A stretch of 64,000 nt of DNA from Collimonas sp. OK242. Its GTDB lineage: Bacteria; Pseudomonadota; Gammaproteobacteria; Burkholderiales; Burkholderiaceae_D. This document shows, piece after piece, positions 52,623 to 61,577 of this stretch. The position numbers were made by a program, and so were the translations under genes. The DNA lies in NCBI RefSeq assembly GCF_900107095.1, contig NZ_FNOR01000015.1:62001-126000 (forward strand), read 5' to 3'. The notes beneath the pieces are model-generated. The model saw only the letters and a list, made by a program, of their open reading frames with translations. It made no database searches and was not told the origin of the DNA. Position 1 is the stretch's first letter; every line of letters starts with the position of its first letter.

Positions 52623-54011
52623 ATGAAAACAAGATGCATGGCCGTGCGCGGGTTCGGTGCGGCCGCAATGCTGGGCATGGCGCTATGGTCGCTTACCTCC
52701 GCGTGGGCAGCGAGCGACGACACAGTACAGCGTGGCAAATATCTCGCCACCGCGGCCGATTGCATCGCCTGCCATACCGCCGCCGGCGGCAAGCCGTTCG
52801 CTGGCGGCGTGGCAATCAGCACGCCGCTTGGTGCGATTATCTCCACCAATATCACGCCATCTGAAAATGCCGGCATCGGCGCCTACACGTTGGCGCAATT
52901 TACGGATGCGCTGCGCAAAGGCAAGCGTGCCGATGGCGCGTATCTGTATCCGGCGATGCCATATACCGCCTACGCCAGCATCACCGATGAAGATGTGGCT
53001 GCGCTGTATGCGTATTTCATGCAGGGCGTGGTTGCCGTTGACAGCAAACCAGCCGCAACCAGATTGCCGTTTCCTTTTAACGTGCGTTCATCGCTGGCGG
53101 CATGGAATGCCATGCATCTGGACGGCCGGCCGTTTGTCGCGGATCCCGGCAAGAGCGCCGAAATCAACCGCGGAGCCTATCTGGGTCAGGCGCTGGCGCA
53201 TTGCAGTGCCTGCCATACGCCGCGCGGCGCGACCATGGGCGAGTTGAGTGAGCGCAGCCTGGGCGGCAACAGCCTGGGCAGCTGGTATGCACCCAACATC
53301 AGCTCGGATGTTAACAGCGGCGTCGGCAGCTGGAGCACGGAACAACTGACCGCCTACCTGAAAACCGGCCGTGCAGGCCTGAAAGCGCAGACAGCAGGGC
53401 CAATGGCGGAAGCCGTCGATCACAGCCTGCGCAACCTCACCGAGCCCGACTTGCGCGCACTGGCCCTATGGCTAAAACAGACACCGCCCATCCACGACGC
53501 CGCCGATACCAGACCGCCAGATCAATGGGGGACGGCCGCCGATTACACCGGATCGATTCGCGGCGTAGCGTTGCCTGCGGACCGACGTCAGATGACCGGC
53601 CCACAGGTCTATGACGCTTATTGCGCCACCTGCCATCAGGCCAGCGGCAAAGGCACGCCGGATGGCGGCTTGCCGCCCCTGTTCCACAACACGGCGCTAG
53701 GCCATGCCAACGGCGACAATCTGGTGATGGCGATATTGCAGGGGGTGCAACGGCAAGCGGATGTGCCGGGCGCCACCATGACTATGCCGGCATTTGCGCG
53801 GACGCTGTCGGATCAACAGATTGTTACGTTGAGCAATTTCCTGACGCAGCAGTTCGGTCATCCTGAGGCCAAGGTTACGGTGCAGCGTGTCGGCCAATTG
53901 CGCGCCGGCGGTACGCCGTCGCCATTGCTGAAGTGGGTCTGGCCCGGCACGGCAGGTGTCATAGTTTTATTTTCGTTGTTGCTGTTCCGGTATCGGCGGC
54001 GCCATCGTTAA
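52623..54011 (+). CDS. Tri-haem cytochrome c subunit of the membrane dehydrogenase
   Basis: A 462-residue cytochrome with a signal peptide and three haem c sites: C-I-A-C-H, C-S-A-C-H and C-A-T-C-H. A C-terminal helix (VWPGTAGVIVLFSLLLF) anchors it to the inner membrane. This is the standard quinone-reducing partner of FAD-type gluconate/sorbitol dehydrogenases. ATG at 52623 has AAGGA 8 bases upstream and gives a compact signal peptide; in-frame ATGs from 52596 overlap the previous stop and are alternatives. Confidence 0.9.
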   Translation: MKTRCMAVRGFGAAAMLGMALWSLTSAWAASDDTVQRGKYLATAADCIACHTAAGGKPFAGGVAISTPLGAIISTNITPSENAGIGAYTLAQFTDALRKGKRADGAYLYPAMPYTAYASITDEDVAALYAYFMQGVVAVDSKPAATRLPFPFNVRSSLAAWNAMHLDGRPFVADPGKSAEINRGAYLGQALAHCSACHTPRGATMGELSERSLGGNSLGSWYAPNISSDVNSGVGSWSTEQLTAYLKTGRAGLKAQTAGPMAEAVDHSLRNLTEPDLRALALWLKQTPPIHDAADTRPPDQWGTAADYTGSIRGVALPADRRQMTGPQVYDAYCATCHQASGKGTPDGGLPPLFHNTALGHANGDNLVMAILQGVQRQADVPGATMTMPAFARTLSDQQIVTLSNFLTQQFGHPEAKVTVQRVGQLRAGGTPSPLLKWVWPGTAGVIVLFSLLLFRYRRRHR

Positions 54012-54026
54012 CTGAACCTTTCAGTT
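54010..54026. terminator. Weak hairpin at end of dehydrogenase operon
   Basis: AACTGAA pairs with TTCAGTT across a 3-base loop, and the stem overlaps the cytochrome stop codon. No T-run follows, so its termination role is doubtful. Confidence 0.25.
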
Positions 54027-54099
54027 GAATCGCGAGAGCGAGGGACTGTTCATTCGCTCTCCAATGGCTGGCGGAAAGCGGCATGCTGACTTCCCGGGG

Positions 54100-55143
54100 C
54101 TAGTGCATCTGGAACACGCGGCCCGCCCGCCGCGCTGCCGCAGCCGGATACAGTGGCGACGGCGCACGCAGGTTTTCGCAATAACAGGTGTACACCATCT
54201 TGATCACATGGTCGTCGGCGGAAGCGATGGCCGTGGTGAACAGGTCTTGCCACGTGTCCGCATTGTCGGCCAGGATATCTTCTTCCGCCAGCGTGGCGTG
54301 TGGCGTGGCTAGAGGCGGCGCACCGATCGATACATAGGCGGCACAAACCGCTATCCACAAATCCGGCAGTAAACGTTGCGCCAGCGTTGCCGGCAAATGC
54401 GCCAGGACGCGGCGTGCGGCGTGCAGGCCGGTGACAATATGCAGCGCAGTGAAATTATTGGTTTGCCAATACAAGGAAATTGCCGCTTGCGCCATGTCGT
54501 CCAGCAGCTGCGGCTGCGTCGGTGCGGCCGGCAGCGTCGCGTAAAACGACGGATTGGCGCTCGCCGCCCGCAGGCGCGCTACAATCCAATCGCCAGTGAA
54601 TGTCGTACCGTCCATCGCGTGCGACAATAGCGCCAAGCCTTGATTCACCGAAGCGGCCGGCACGCGCTGCTGCGCGCCCATGTCGATGTGCAGATTGCCG
54701 CTGACCAGTGCGGCCAGTCCGGCCGCGATTTCGCCGACATGCTCTGCCTCCAGGCCGTATCCGAGCCGGATCAAGGCATGAAAAGCACCGCTTGCAGGAG
54801 CAAACGGTATCCTGCTCAGCACCTGTTCGAGGACGGCATCCGCGCCGGCGCTCCAGATCCATTCTTCAAAATGTCCGCGCAGGGCGTTGAATGCGCTGGC
54901 ATCGCCTACGGATAACGGCCACGATGCGCGATTGACGGACTTGACGACGGGTTTGGCAAGCAACGCGAAGCGGCCTTCCCATCTATCGAAAAATTCCTGC
55001 AGGCGCGCCGGCTGCGCACCCATGCCGGCTAATGCGCAAAGCGCCATCGGGCAGTGATTGCTCATGCCGTTGTTGTCAGCTGCGAAGCGGGCGTTGTCGT
55101 CGAGCAGCCGGTGCAGAGTTGGTTCGTGCAGTCGTTGATTCAT
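54100..55143 (-). CDS. Questin oxidase-like protein (DUF4243)
   Basis: A 347-residue protein with the helical layout of the questin oxidase-like family: LDDNARFAADNNGMSNHCPMALCALAG near the N-terminus, SGAFHALIRLGYGLEAEH in the middle and NNFTALHIVTGLHAARRVL late, with spaced histidines that may form a metal or substrate site. In fungi the family member opens an anthraquinone ring; bacterial members have no settled role. It is monocistronic and converges on the dehydrogenase operon. Confidence 0.82.
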   Translation of the reverse strand: MNQRLHEPTLHRLLDDNARFAADNNGMSNHCPMALCALAGMGAQPARLQEFFDRWEGRFALLAKPVVKSVNRASWPLSVGDASAFNALRGHFEEWIWSAGADAVLEQVLSRIPFAPASGAFHALIRLGYGLEAEHVGEIAAGLAALVSGNLHIDMGAQQRVPAASVNQGLALLSHAMDGTTFTGDWIVARLRAASANPSFYATLPAAPTQPQLLDDMAQAAISLYWQTNNFTALHIVTGLHAARRVLAHLPATLAQRLLPDLWIAVCAAYVSIGAPPLATPHATLAEEDILADNADTWQDLFTTAIASADDHVIKMVYTCYCENLRAPSPLYPAAAARRAGRVFQMH

Positions 55144-55239
55144 GTCATTGGCTCAGGATCAGTGGTAGACCAACACAGTATGCAAGTTCAAGTTAGCTTG
55201 AAGTCAATCAGAATTTTTTAGATGAAAGATTGCAAATTG

Positions 55240-56550
55240 CTATGCGGCTCTCTTAAAGATGACGCTGGCTTTCAGCCCGCGCAGCCGCTGCGCCTGTCCC
55301 AGCTGTACTTCGGCCTGATGCAGTTCGGCTACGTGCTTGACGATGGCCAGGCCAAGGCCGCTGCCGGTCGCTTGCGGCACCAGGCAGCGGTAGAAGCGGT
55401 CAAAGACACGCTCCCTTTCCGCCGGCGGAATGCCGGGGCCGCTGTCTTCTATCTCCAGCAGGATGTCATCTTGCCGGGCCCGGATGGTGACGTCGACCTG
55501 GCCGCCGCTGGGTGTGTAGCGCACCGCATTGTCGATCAGATTGCGTAGCAGGATGTGCAAATGATGCTCCGATCCTATGACGGCGCCCGCGTCCAGTTGT
55601 TCCACGCCGAGGTTGATCTTGCGCATGTTGGCATAGGGTATGAGATCAATCGTCACCTCGCGCGCAATCTGGTGCAGTTGCAGCGGCACGTGCTGATCCT
55701 GGATAGCGGCGGATTCGAGGCGCGACACCATCAGAAGTTGTTCGAGCAGATGACTGGTTCTTTTCACGCCAGCCTTCAGATCGGCCAGTGCATGCGCTTC
55801 GCGCCCGCTCCCCAGCGATTGCTCCACCAGCTGGGTTTGGATTTGCAAGGTTGCCAACGGCGTGCGCAGTTCATGCGAAGCATCGGCGATGAATTTTTTC
55901 TGGCCTTCCAGCGCGATGCTGAGACGCTGCAGCAAGGTGTCCAGTGCCTGCGTCAACGGCTTGATTTCGGCGGGCTGGTCTTGCGAGGCCAGGCGTCCCA
56001 GCTTGTCGGGCGTGCGCTTTTCCAGTTCTTGCGACAGGCGGGTCAATGATTGCAATCCGGTGCCGACACTCCAATGTATCAGCAAGCCCATGATCAGCAA
56101 GAAAATCAGCAGCGGTATCAGGGAGCGCAGCGCATGTTCGACGGCGATGTTGCGCCTGCCGCTCAACGATTGCGCCACCTGGATCAGGTTGCTGTCAGTC
56201 TTGCGGATAAACAGCTTCCACTCGCTGCCACGCCATCGCACCTCGCTGAATCCGGGCGTTGCGAAGCGCGGCAGGAGGATGTCGGGATGGGAGCTATAGC
56301 TTAATTTTTCGTTTCGATCCCAAATCTGCAAGATGCTGTCGTCGCCATCGTATTTCAGCGGAGGCGCGCTTCTTTCCAGGTCGCTGTTGCTGAAATGGGG
56401 CGGAATGGCAAATGCAATCTGGCTCATCTGGTCGTCATAGATATCGGCCAGCAAAGCGCGGTCGATCAGATAATCCGCCAGTACAAAACATGCTCCCAGG
56501 ATGGTTAATCCGGACAGCAGCCAAAACAGCAGGCGGTTCCTAATTGACAC
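55240..56550 (-). CDS. Sensor histidine kinase (QseC/TctE type)
   Basis: A 436-residue membrane kinase with two helices flanking a ~125-residue periplasmic sensor, a HAMP region, phospho-acceptor His226 (DASHELRTPLATLQIQ) and an ATPase domain with N-box LIDNAVRYT and G-box TGSGLGLAIV. The start is a GTG at 56550 that overlaps the regulator's stop; the frame runs further upstream but the extra residues lack a start signal. It lies divergent from the receptor-tonB operon and probably controls it. Confidence 0.9.
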   Translation of the reverse strand: MSIRNRLLFWLLSGLTILGACFVLADYLIDRALLADIYDDQMSQIAFAIPPHFSNSDLERSAPPLKYDGDDSILQIWDRNEKLSYSSHPDILLPRFATPGFSEVRWRGSEWKLFIRKTDSNLIQVAQSLSGRRNIAVEHALRSLIPLLIFLLIMGLLIHWSVGTGLQSLTRLSQELEKRTPDKLGRLASQDQPAEIKPLTQALDTLLQRLSIALEGQKKFIADASHELRTPLATLQIQTQLVEQSLGSGREAHALADLKAGVKRTSHLLEQLLMVSRLESAAIQDQHVPLQLHQIAREVTIDLIPYANMRKINLGVEQLDAGAVIGSEHHLHILLRNLIDNAVRYTPSGGQVDVTIRARQDDILLEIEDSGPGIPPAERERVFDRFYRCLVPQATGSGLGLAIVKHVAELHQAEVQLGQAQRLRGLKASVIFKRAA

Positions 56551-57217
56551 ACGAGTTCTCGCTGGCAGCCAGCATATAACCCAGGCCGCGGATATTGCGG
56601 ATAACGCCGGGAGATAATTTTTTCCGCAATGCATGGACATGTACTTCGATGGTGTTGCTCTCAACCTCATCGTTCCAGCCATAGACCTTGTCGACCAGTT
56701 GCGCGCGCGACAGCACCGCGCCGGGCTTTTCGATCAGGGCCGCCAGCACCATCAGCTCACGGCTGCTCAGGGAAATATTCTTACCCTTGTAGGCGACGGT
56801 ATTGCTGGCCGGGTCGAAATGGATATCGCCATGCGTCAGCAACGGGCTGGTGCGGCCGCCGCTACGTCGCAGCAATGCGCGCACGCGTGCCGCCAGTTCA
56901 TCCAGATCAAAGGGTTTGCTCAGGTAATCGTCAGCGCCGGCGTCGAGTCCTTCAATCCGGTTCAACACGCGGTCGCTGGCTGACAGAATGATCACCGGCG
57001 TGCTGTTGCTGTCGGCGCGCATTTTCTTCAGCACTTCCAGTCCCGATTTGCGCGGCAATCCCAAATCCAGCAATACGGCCGAATAGGACTCCGCAGCCAG
57101 AGCGGCTTCGGCGGCAATCCCGTCCTGGGTCCAGTCAACGGTAAAACCATAGGGATAGAACCCTTTACGGATGCTATTGCCCAGCATGTAGTCGTCTTCT
57201 ATCAGAAGTAAGCGCAT
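56540..57217 (-). CDS. OmpR-family response regulator (QseB/TctD type)
   Basis: A 225-residue regulator: acidic E7-D8-D9, phospho-acceptor Asp51 (AVLLDLGLPRKSG), Lys in YLSKPFDLDELAARVRAL, and an OmpR winged helix (LSSRELMVLAALIEKPGAVLSR ... NTIEVHVHALRKKL). Its 3' end overlaps the kinase gene by 11 bases. It is divergent from the TonB receptor across 263 bases that contain tandem repeats suited to an OmpR-type regulator. Confidence 0.92.
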   Translation of the reverse strand: MRLLLIEDDYMLGNSIRKGFYPYGFTVDWTQDGIAAEAALAAESYSAVLLDLGLPRKSGLEVLKKMRADSNSTPVIILSASDRVLNRIEGLDAGADDYLSKPFDLDELAARVRALLRRSGGRTSPLLTHGDIHFDPASNTVAYKGKNISLSSRELMVLAALIEKPGAVLSRAQLVDKVYGWNDEVESNTIEVHVHALRKKLSPGVIRNIRGLGYMLAASENSCVN

Positions 57218-57303
57218 CGGAGGTCTTGGCCTGGTCGACCTTACAACATAGCAGCCGATTATGACGAGCGCATGAAATGCGCGGGCGATTGACGTAAATC
57301 AGA

Positions 57304-57323
57304 CAGATTCGGGCAGATTCGGG
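57304..57323 (+). promoter_or_regulatory. Tandem decamer, candidate response-regulator site
   Basis: Two exact CAGATTCGGG copies in direct tandem, followed by TTTTCGC repeats around 57329-57348. OmpR-family regulators bind direct repeats spaced about one helical turn, so this fits control of the receptor operon. Confidence 0.45.
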
Positions 57324-57480
57324 CGAATTTTTCGCAGATCATTTTCGCTTAATTTTCAAAGCTTATGCTTCGCCCCGAACTACGGCCAGCACGCTCCGTT
57401 CCCTGGCTGCAAGCCATTCACTGAACATCTTCTTTCGATTTTTACGACACGATTTGAATTCAAAAAAAGGAAACCTAGAA

Positions 57481-59667
57481 ATGAAGCGCCCTAGTTTGAA
57501 GCCGAGTTTAAAACCGACTACCCAGCAAGTCCTGCATGCATTGGCTGTCATGTGCATGGCCGCACCGATTATCGCCAGCGCGCAGCAAGCAACCGATCTC
57601 GGCGCGGTCAGCGCCAACGGCGGTTCCGGCACCGTTGAAGTGACCGGCAAAGCCGTCACCGCCACTACGACTGCACCGTCGCAGGGTTCGCTGACGGCGC
57701 GTTCGGCGCAATCGATAGTGAGCGATGAGTTCATCCGCAATCTCACTTCGCCGGTAGCCGATTTCAGCCAGGTGCTGCAGATGACGCCGGGCATGTACAG
57801 CTACAGCCCGAACGGCGTCGGCCTGGGCGATACCAAGACCTATTTCCGCGGCTTCTCCGACGGCGACTACACGGTCAGCTTCGACGGCATTCCATTCCAG
57901 GATACGAATAGCCCGTCGCATCACACATGGGCATTTTTCCCTAGCCAGTTCCTGGGCGGCGCGGTAGTCGACCGCAGCCCGGGTTCGGCGGCGACCATCG
58001 GTCCGGCCAACTTCGGCGGCTCGGTCAATCTGCTGTCGCGTAACCTGGAACCGGAACAACGCAGCAGCGTGTTCGGCTCATACGGTTCATTCAATACCAA
58101 GATCTACGGCGCCGAGTTTGAAAGCGGCCAGTTCGGTCCGGACGGTTCCTCCAACCTGTTGGTGAACGCCCATCAGATGACGTCGGATGGCTATCAAACC
58201 TACAACAAGCAAACACGCGACGCAGTGTCGCTCAAATATCAATATGCGATTACCGACAATACGGCGCTGACCCTGTTCGGTTCCTATATCGACCTGAAAT
58301 CCAATACCCCCAATACCAAGGGTGCGACCCGCGCCCAGATCGCGCAGTTCGGCGACGATTATTTGCTGAGCAATAATCCCAAGCAAGCTAACTACTGGGG
58401 CTACAATTTCTACCATGTCACCTCAGACTTCGAATATGCCGGCCTGAGCTCGAATCTCGGCGGCGGCTGGAAGCTGGACGACAAGCTCTACACCTACGCT
58501 TATCATAATCAGCAGAATTACAACGGCACCACCATCACGGCCACCAGCGGCACCGACAAGCTCAACAGCTACCGCACCTACGGTAACCTGCTGCGCTTGA
58601 GCCAGGAATCCGGTTTCGGCATCCTGCGCACCGGCCTGTGGGCGGAAAACGCCGATACCAATCGTTATCAGATTCCATCCGATCCACGGACCTGGGTCGA
58701 CGCGGTGCTGCCGAATTTCCACGAGCGCTTCAAGACCACTACCTTGCAGCCTTTCGTCGAATATGAATTCCAGCCTGCCAAGGATCTGAAAATCACGCCG
58801 GGCGTCAAATATTCGTCGTATCGCCAGGATCTGACCCAGTATGCCGATAACGGCAAGACTGTCGGCAAGCTGGGCGGACTGCCTAGCGTCGAGCATGCGG
58901 TGACTTATAGCACGGTGTTGCCGTCGTTCGACGTCCATTACCTGCTGCAGCCGAACTGGTCGGTCTACGGCCAGTACGTGGTTGGCGATGAAATTCCGCC
59001 GAGCAGCGTATTCGATGTCAAGAACGCCAACGTCACTGCCTTGCCGTCGTCGATCAAGAGCAAGACCTTCCAGATCGGCTCGGTCTGGAAATCCGACCGC
59101 TTTACCTTCGATATCGATGCTTACCATATCAAGTTCGATAACGCCTATTCGTCCTTTACCGACAACGCCGGCAACACCACCTTCTTCGCCAACGGCAGTT
59201 CGACCACCCAAGGCGTCGAGGCGGAAGGCAACGTTGTCCTGGGCGCCGGTTTCAGCCTGTACGCCAATGCCACCTACGGTACCGCCAAGTACGCCAGCGG
59301 CCAATGGATAGCCAGCGCGCCTAGCGATACCGAGACACTGGGCTTGAACTACAACCAGGGCGGCTGGGATATCGGCTGGCTCAACAAGCGTGTCGGCACC
59401 ATGTACAACGATAACGGCAGCGTGCACCAGGCAGTCAAGATCGCGCCGTTCACGATCTCCAACCTGTTCGTCAACTACACGATCAAGCATCCGGCGCAAT
59501 TTATCAAACAGGCAAAGATCCAGTTCGGCGTCAACAACCTGTTCGACAAGCACAGCATCGTCGGTGTCAACCCAGCTTCCACTGCGACCTCGGCGCCGGC
59601 GCCGGGCGATGTGCTGACGCTGTTGCCGGCACGGAGTTTGTCGTTGGCTTTGAATCTGGATTTCTAA
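57481..59667 (+). CDS. TonB-dependent outer-membrane receptor
   Basis: A 728-residue receptor with a signal peptide (cut near ASAQQATD), a plug domain (~residues 65-190: VADFSQVLQMTPGMYSYSP, FRGFSDGDYTVSFDGIPF) and a barrel ending in a C-terminal Phe (LALNLDF). ATG at 57481 has AAAGGAAA upstream. It is the first gene of a rightward set with exbB, exbD, tonB and a class A acid phosphatase, and is divergent from a two-component system. The ligand is not evident; a phosphorylated compound is a candidate because of the phosphatase. Confidence 0.9.
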   Translation: MKRPSLKPSLKPTTQQVLHALAVMCMAAPIIASAQQATDLGAVSANGGSGTVEVTGKAVTATTTAPSQGSLTARSAQSIVSDEFIRNLTSPVADFSQVLQMTPGMYSYSPNGVGLGDTKTYFRGFSDGDYTVSFDGIPFQDTNSPSHHTWAFFPSQFLGGAVVDRSPGSAATIGPANFGGSVNLLSRNLEPEQRSSVFGSYGSFNTKIYGAEFESGQFGPDGSSNLLVNAHQMTSDGYQTYNKQTRDAVSLKYQYAITDNTALTLFGSYIDLKSNTPNTKGATRAQIAQFGDDYLLSNNPKQANYWGYNFYHVTSDFEYAGLSSNLGGGWKLDDKLYTYAYHNQQNYNGTTITATSGTDKLNSYRTYGNLLRLSQESGFGILRTGLWAENADTNRYQIPSDPRTWVDAVLPNFHERFKTTTLQPFVEYEFQPAKDLKITPGVKYSSYRQDLTQYADNGKTVGKLGGLPSVEHAVTYSTVLPSFDVHYLLQPNWSVYGQYVVGDEIPPSSVFDVKNANVTALPSSIKSKTFQIGSVWKSDRFTFDIDAYHIKFDNAYSSFTDNAGNTTFFANGSSTTQGVEAEGNVVLGAGFSLYANATYGTAKYASGQWIASAPSDTETLGLNYNQGGWDIGWLNKRVGTMYNDNGSVHQAVKIAPFTISNLFVNYTIKHPAQFIKQAKIQFGVNNLFDKHSIVGVNPASTATSAPAPGDVLTLLPARSLSLALNLDF

Positions 59668-59728
59668 AGTCCCAGCGCATTCGATCCATCGGGAGAGCTT
59701 TGCTCTCCCACTTACCTGAATCCACATC

Positions 59729-60406
59729 ATGAATATTTCACACCTGCTTGAACTGGCCAACGAATCCGGCGGCACGCTGTACCTGATGCTGGTGCTGTTG
59801 CTGGTCGCCTTGACCGTCATCATCGAACGCGCACGCTACTTGTCCAACATGCAGCACGGCGGCGAACAGATCATCGCCATGCTCAAGCGCGAAGATGGCG
59901 GACTGCTGCCGCAAAAACTGGCGCGCCTGCCGCATGGCCGCCTGTTCGATGTGCTGCAGCATGCGCCGGCCAGCATTGACCGCGCCACTTTCGACGGCCA
60001 TCTGGAAGAAGCCATCATGCATGAAGTGCCGGCGCTCGACCGCTCGCTGTGGCTGCTCGATACAGTTGTCACGCTGGCGCCGCTGCTCGGTTTGTTCGGC
60101 ACGATCATCGGCATGTTCAACGCTTTCCACATACTGGGCGATACGCAGAACGGCGCGGCCCAGGTGACCGGCGGGATTGCCGAGGCCTTGATCGCGACTG
60201 CGTCCGGCTTGTTTATCGCCATGATCGGCCTGGCTTTCTTCAACGCCCTGCATACGCGTGTGCGCATCGTGCTGCATCAGCTGGAAACGATCAAGGTCAT
60301 GCTGCTTAATCGCCATGACCGGCTGCAACCGCGGGTCGCCTCCGGGGTATCCAATGTGAAGTCGATCGCCCAGCCGTCGATTTCCCATCCGGCGGCGAGG
60401 GCTTGA
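59729..60406 (+). CDS. exbB: MotA/TolQ/ExbB-type proton channel
   Basis: A 225-residue inner-membrane protein with three hydrophobic helices: residues ~12-35, and a pair in LDTVVTLAPLLGLFGTIIGM and EALIATASGLFIAMIGLAFF. These hold the usual ExbB channel motifs. It uses the proton gradient to energise TonB with ExbD. It follows the receptor after 61 bases and precedes exbD by 1 base. Confidence 0.93.
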   Translation: MNISHLLELANESGGTLYLMLVLLLVALTVIIERARYLSNMQHGGEQIIAMLKREDGGLLPQKLARLPHGRLFDVLQHAPASIDRATFDGHLEEAIMHEVPALDRSLWLLDTVVTLAPLLGLFGTIIGMFNAFHILGDTQNGAAQVTGGIAEALIATASGLFIAMIGLAFFNALHTRVRIVLHQLETIKVMLLNRHDRLQPRVASGVSNVKSIAQPSISHPAARA

Positions 60407-60407
60407 G

Positions 60408-60806
60408 ATGCGTTATCTGGAAACCAAGAAGGCCAGGATAGAAATCATCCCGATGATCGATATCATGCTGTTCCTGCTCGTCTTCTTTGCGATGCTGACG
60501 CTGCGCATGATCCCGGCTTCCGGCCACCTGACCAAGCTGCCGACCAGTTCCACGGCTGTCAGCATTCCTGCGCCCAAGCTGCTGGTCGAGATCCGGCAAG
60601 ACGGCAGCCTGCTGGTTGAGGGGCAACAGCTGACGCCGACGCAATTGACCGACAAGCTACGCCGGCAGGACAACAGCAAGACCGCGGTCACCATCGCCGG
60701 CAATCAAACCGCATCGCTGCAGCAGGTGATGGCGGCTATCGATGCCATCAAAAAGGGCGGCGTCACCGAACTCGGCCTTGCGACCCGCAACGGCGATAGT
60801 CAATAA
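60408..60806 (+). CDS. exbD: ExbD/TolR-family protein
   Basis: A 132-residue protein with an N-terminal helix (IEIIPMIDIMLFLLVFFAML) that holds the essential Asp of the proton path, and a periplasmic domain ending with IKKGGVTELGLATRNGD. Size and order match ExbD. It lies between exbB and tonB in one operon. Confidence 0.93.
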   Translation: MRYLETKKARIEIIPMIDIMLFLLVFFAMLTLRMIPASGHLTKLPTSSTAVSIPAPKLLVEIRQDGSLLVEGQQLTPTQLTDKLRRQDNSKTAVTIAGNQTASLQQVMAAIDAIKKGGVTELGLATRNGDSQ

Positions 60807-60814
60807 AGGCGGCA

Positions 60815-61507
60815 ATGTTGATAAATTTCCGCCACTTCCCGAGCCGCGCTTTTGCGCTGGCGATCCTGGCCGAGCTAGGCATCGTCGCCGTGGTGGCGCT
60901 GATGCTGGCAGGCGCGGCATCGTCCAGGCCGGCCCTGTCGGAACCGGTGCCGATCACGCTGGTCAGCGAGGAACCGGCGCCGCCGCAACCAGCTCCGTCA
61001 ACGCCACCAGCGCCGCCGCCACCGAAGCCGGTACCGCCGGTAGTCACGCCAAAGTTGCAGGTCCAGCCCAAAACCAGGGTGGCGCCGCAGAAACCCGCAG
61101 CGCCGGCGGCAGTCCCGACTCCTGAGCCAGCGCCTAGCGCACCGGCGCCGGTAACCGAAGCGCCGACCGCTTTCTCCGAGCCGGTACGGACACCGCCTGC
61201 GCCACCGCCAGCTGGCGACAAGGGCGCGCCTGACGCCGAGTACGCGGCCAAGGTCAAGGCTGCGGTGCAAGCTGCCGTGGTATATCCGCCGGCAGCGCTG
61301 ACCCTGCATTTTGCCGGGCGAGTGCGTGTCGAGTTCCATCTGCGCGACAGCGTCGCCGGCCAGGCCCGGATTGTCAGCGCCAGCGGCGTCGGCATGATCG
61401 ACCGCGCTGCTTTGCAGTCGGTGCAAAGCGCCAGCTATCCGGCGCCGCCAGCCGACATGCAGGGCAAGGACCATGTGTATCAGGTTTGGGTCGAATTTAA
61501 ATCCTGA
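60815..61507 (+). CDS. tonB: TonB energy-transducing protein
   Basis: A 230-residue TonB. One N-terminal helix (AFALAILAELGIVAVVALMLAG), then a long Pro/Ala-rich spacer with PP and KP repeats (~residues 45-135), and a C-terminal TonB domain (YPPAALTLHFAGRVRVEFHLRDSVAGQARIVSASG). AAAGG precedes the start. With exbB and exbD this is a complete energising complex dedicated to the receptor in the same operon. Confidence 0.93.
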   Translation: MLINFRHFPSRAFALAILAELGIVAVVALMLAGAASSRPALSEPVPITLVSEEPAPPQPAPSTPPAPPPPKPVPPVVTPKLQVQPKTRVAPQKPAAPAAVPTPEPAPSAPAPVTEAPTAFSEPVRTPPAPPPAGDKGAPDAEYAAKVKAAVQAAVVYPPAALTLHFAGRVRVEFHLRDSVAGQARIVSASGVGMIDRAALQSVQSASYPAPPADMQGKDHVYQVWVEFKS

Positions 61508-61577
61508 TGTCTTGATATCGACTTGATTTTATCGATTCGCTTTTTTATCAATCCGTTTTTTATTTGAAAGTACCGTC

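Noticed and set aside
49343-52668. Two long minus-strand frames opposite the lactonase and GMC genes
   Set aside because: No start signals or motifs; the + strand genes are translationally coupled and recognised.
61000-61200. Gly/Ala-rich low-complexity protein on the minus strand
   Set aside because: It is the reverse reading of the Pro-rich TonB spacer.
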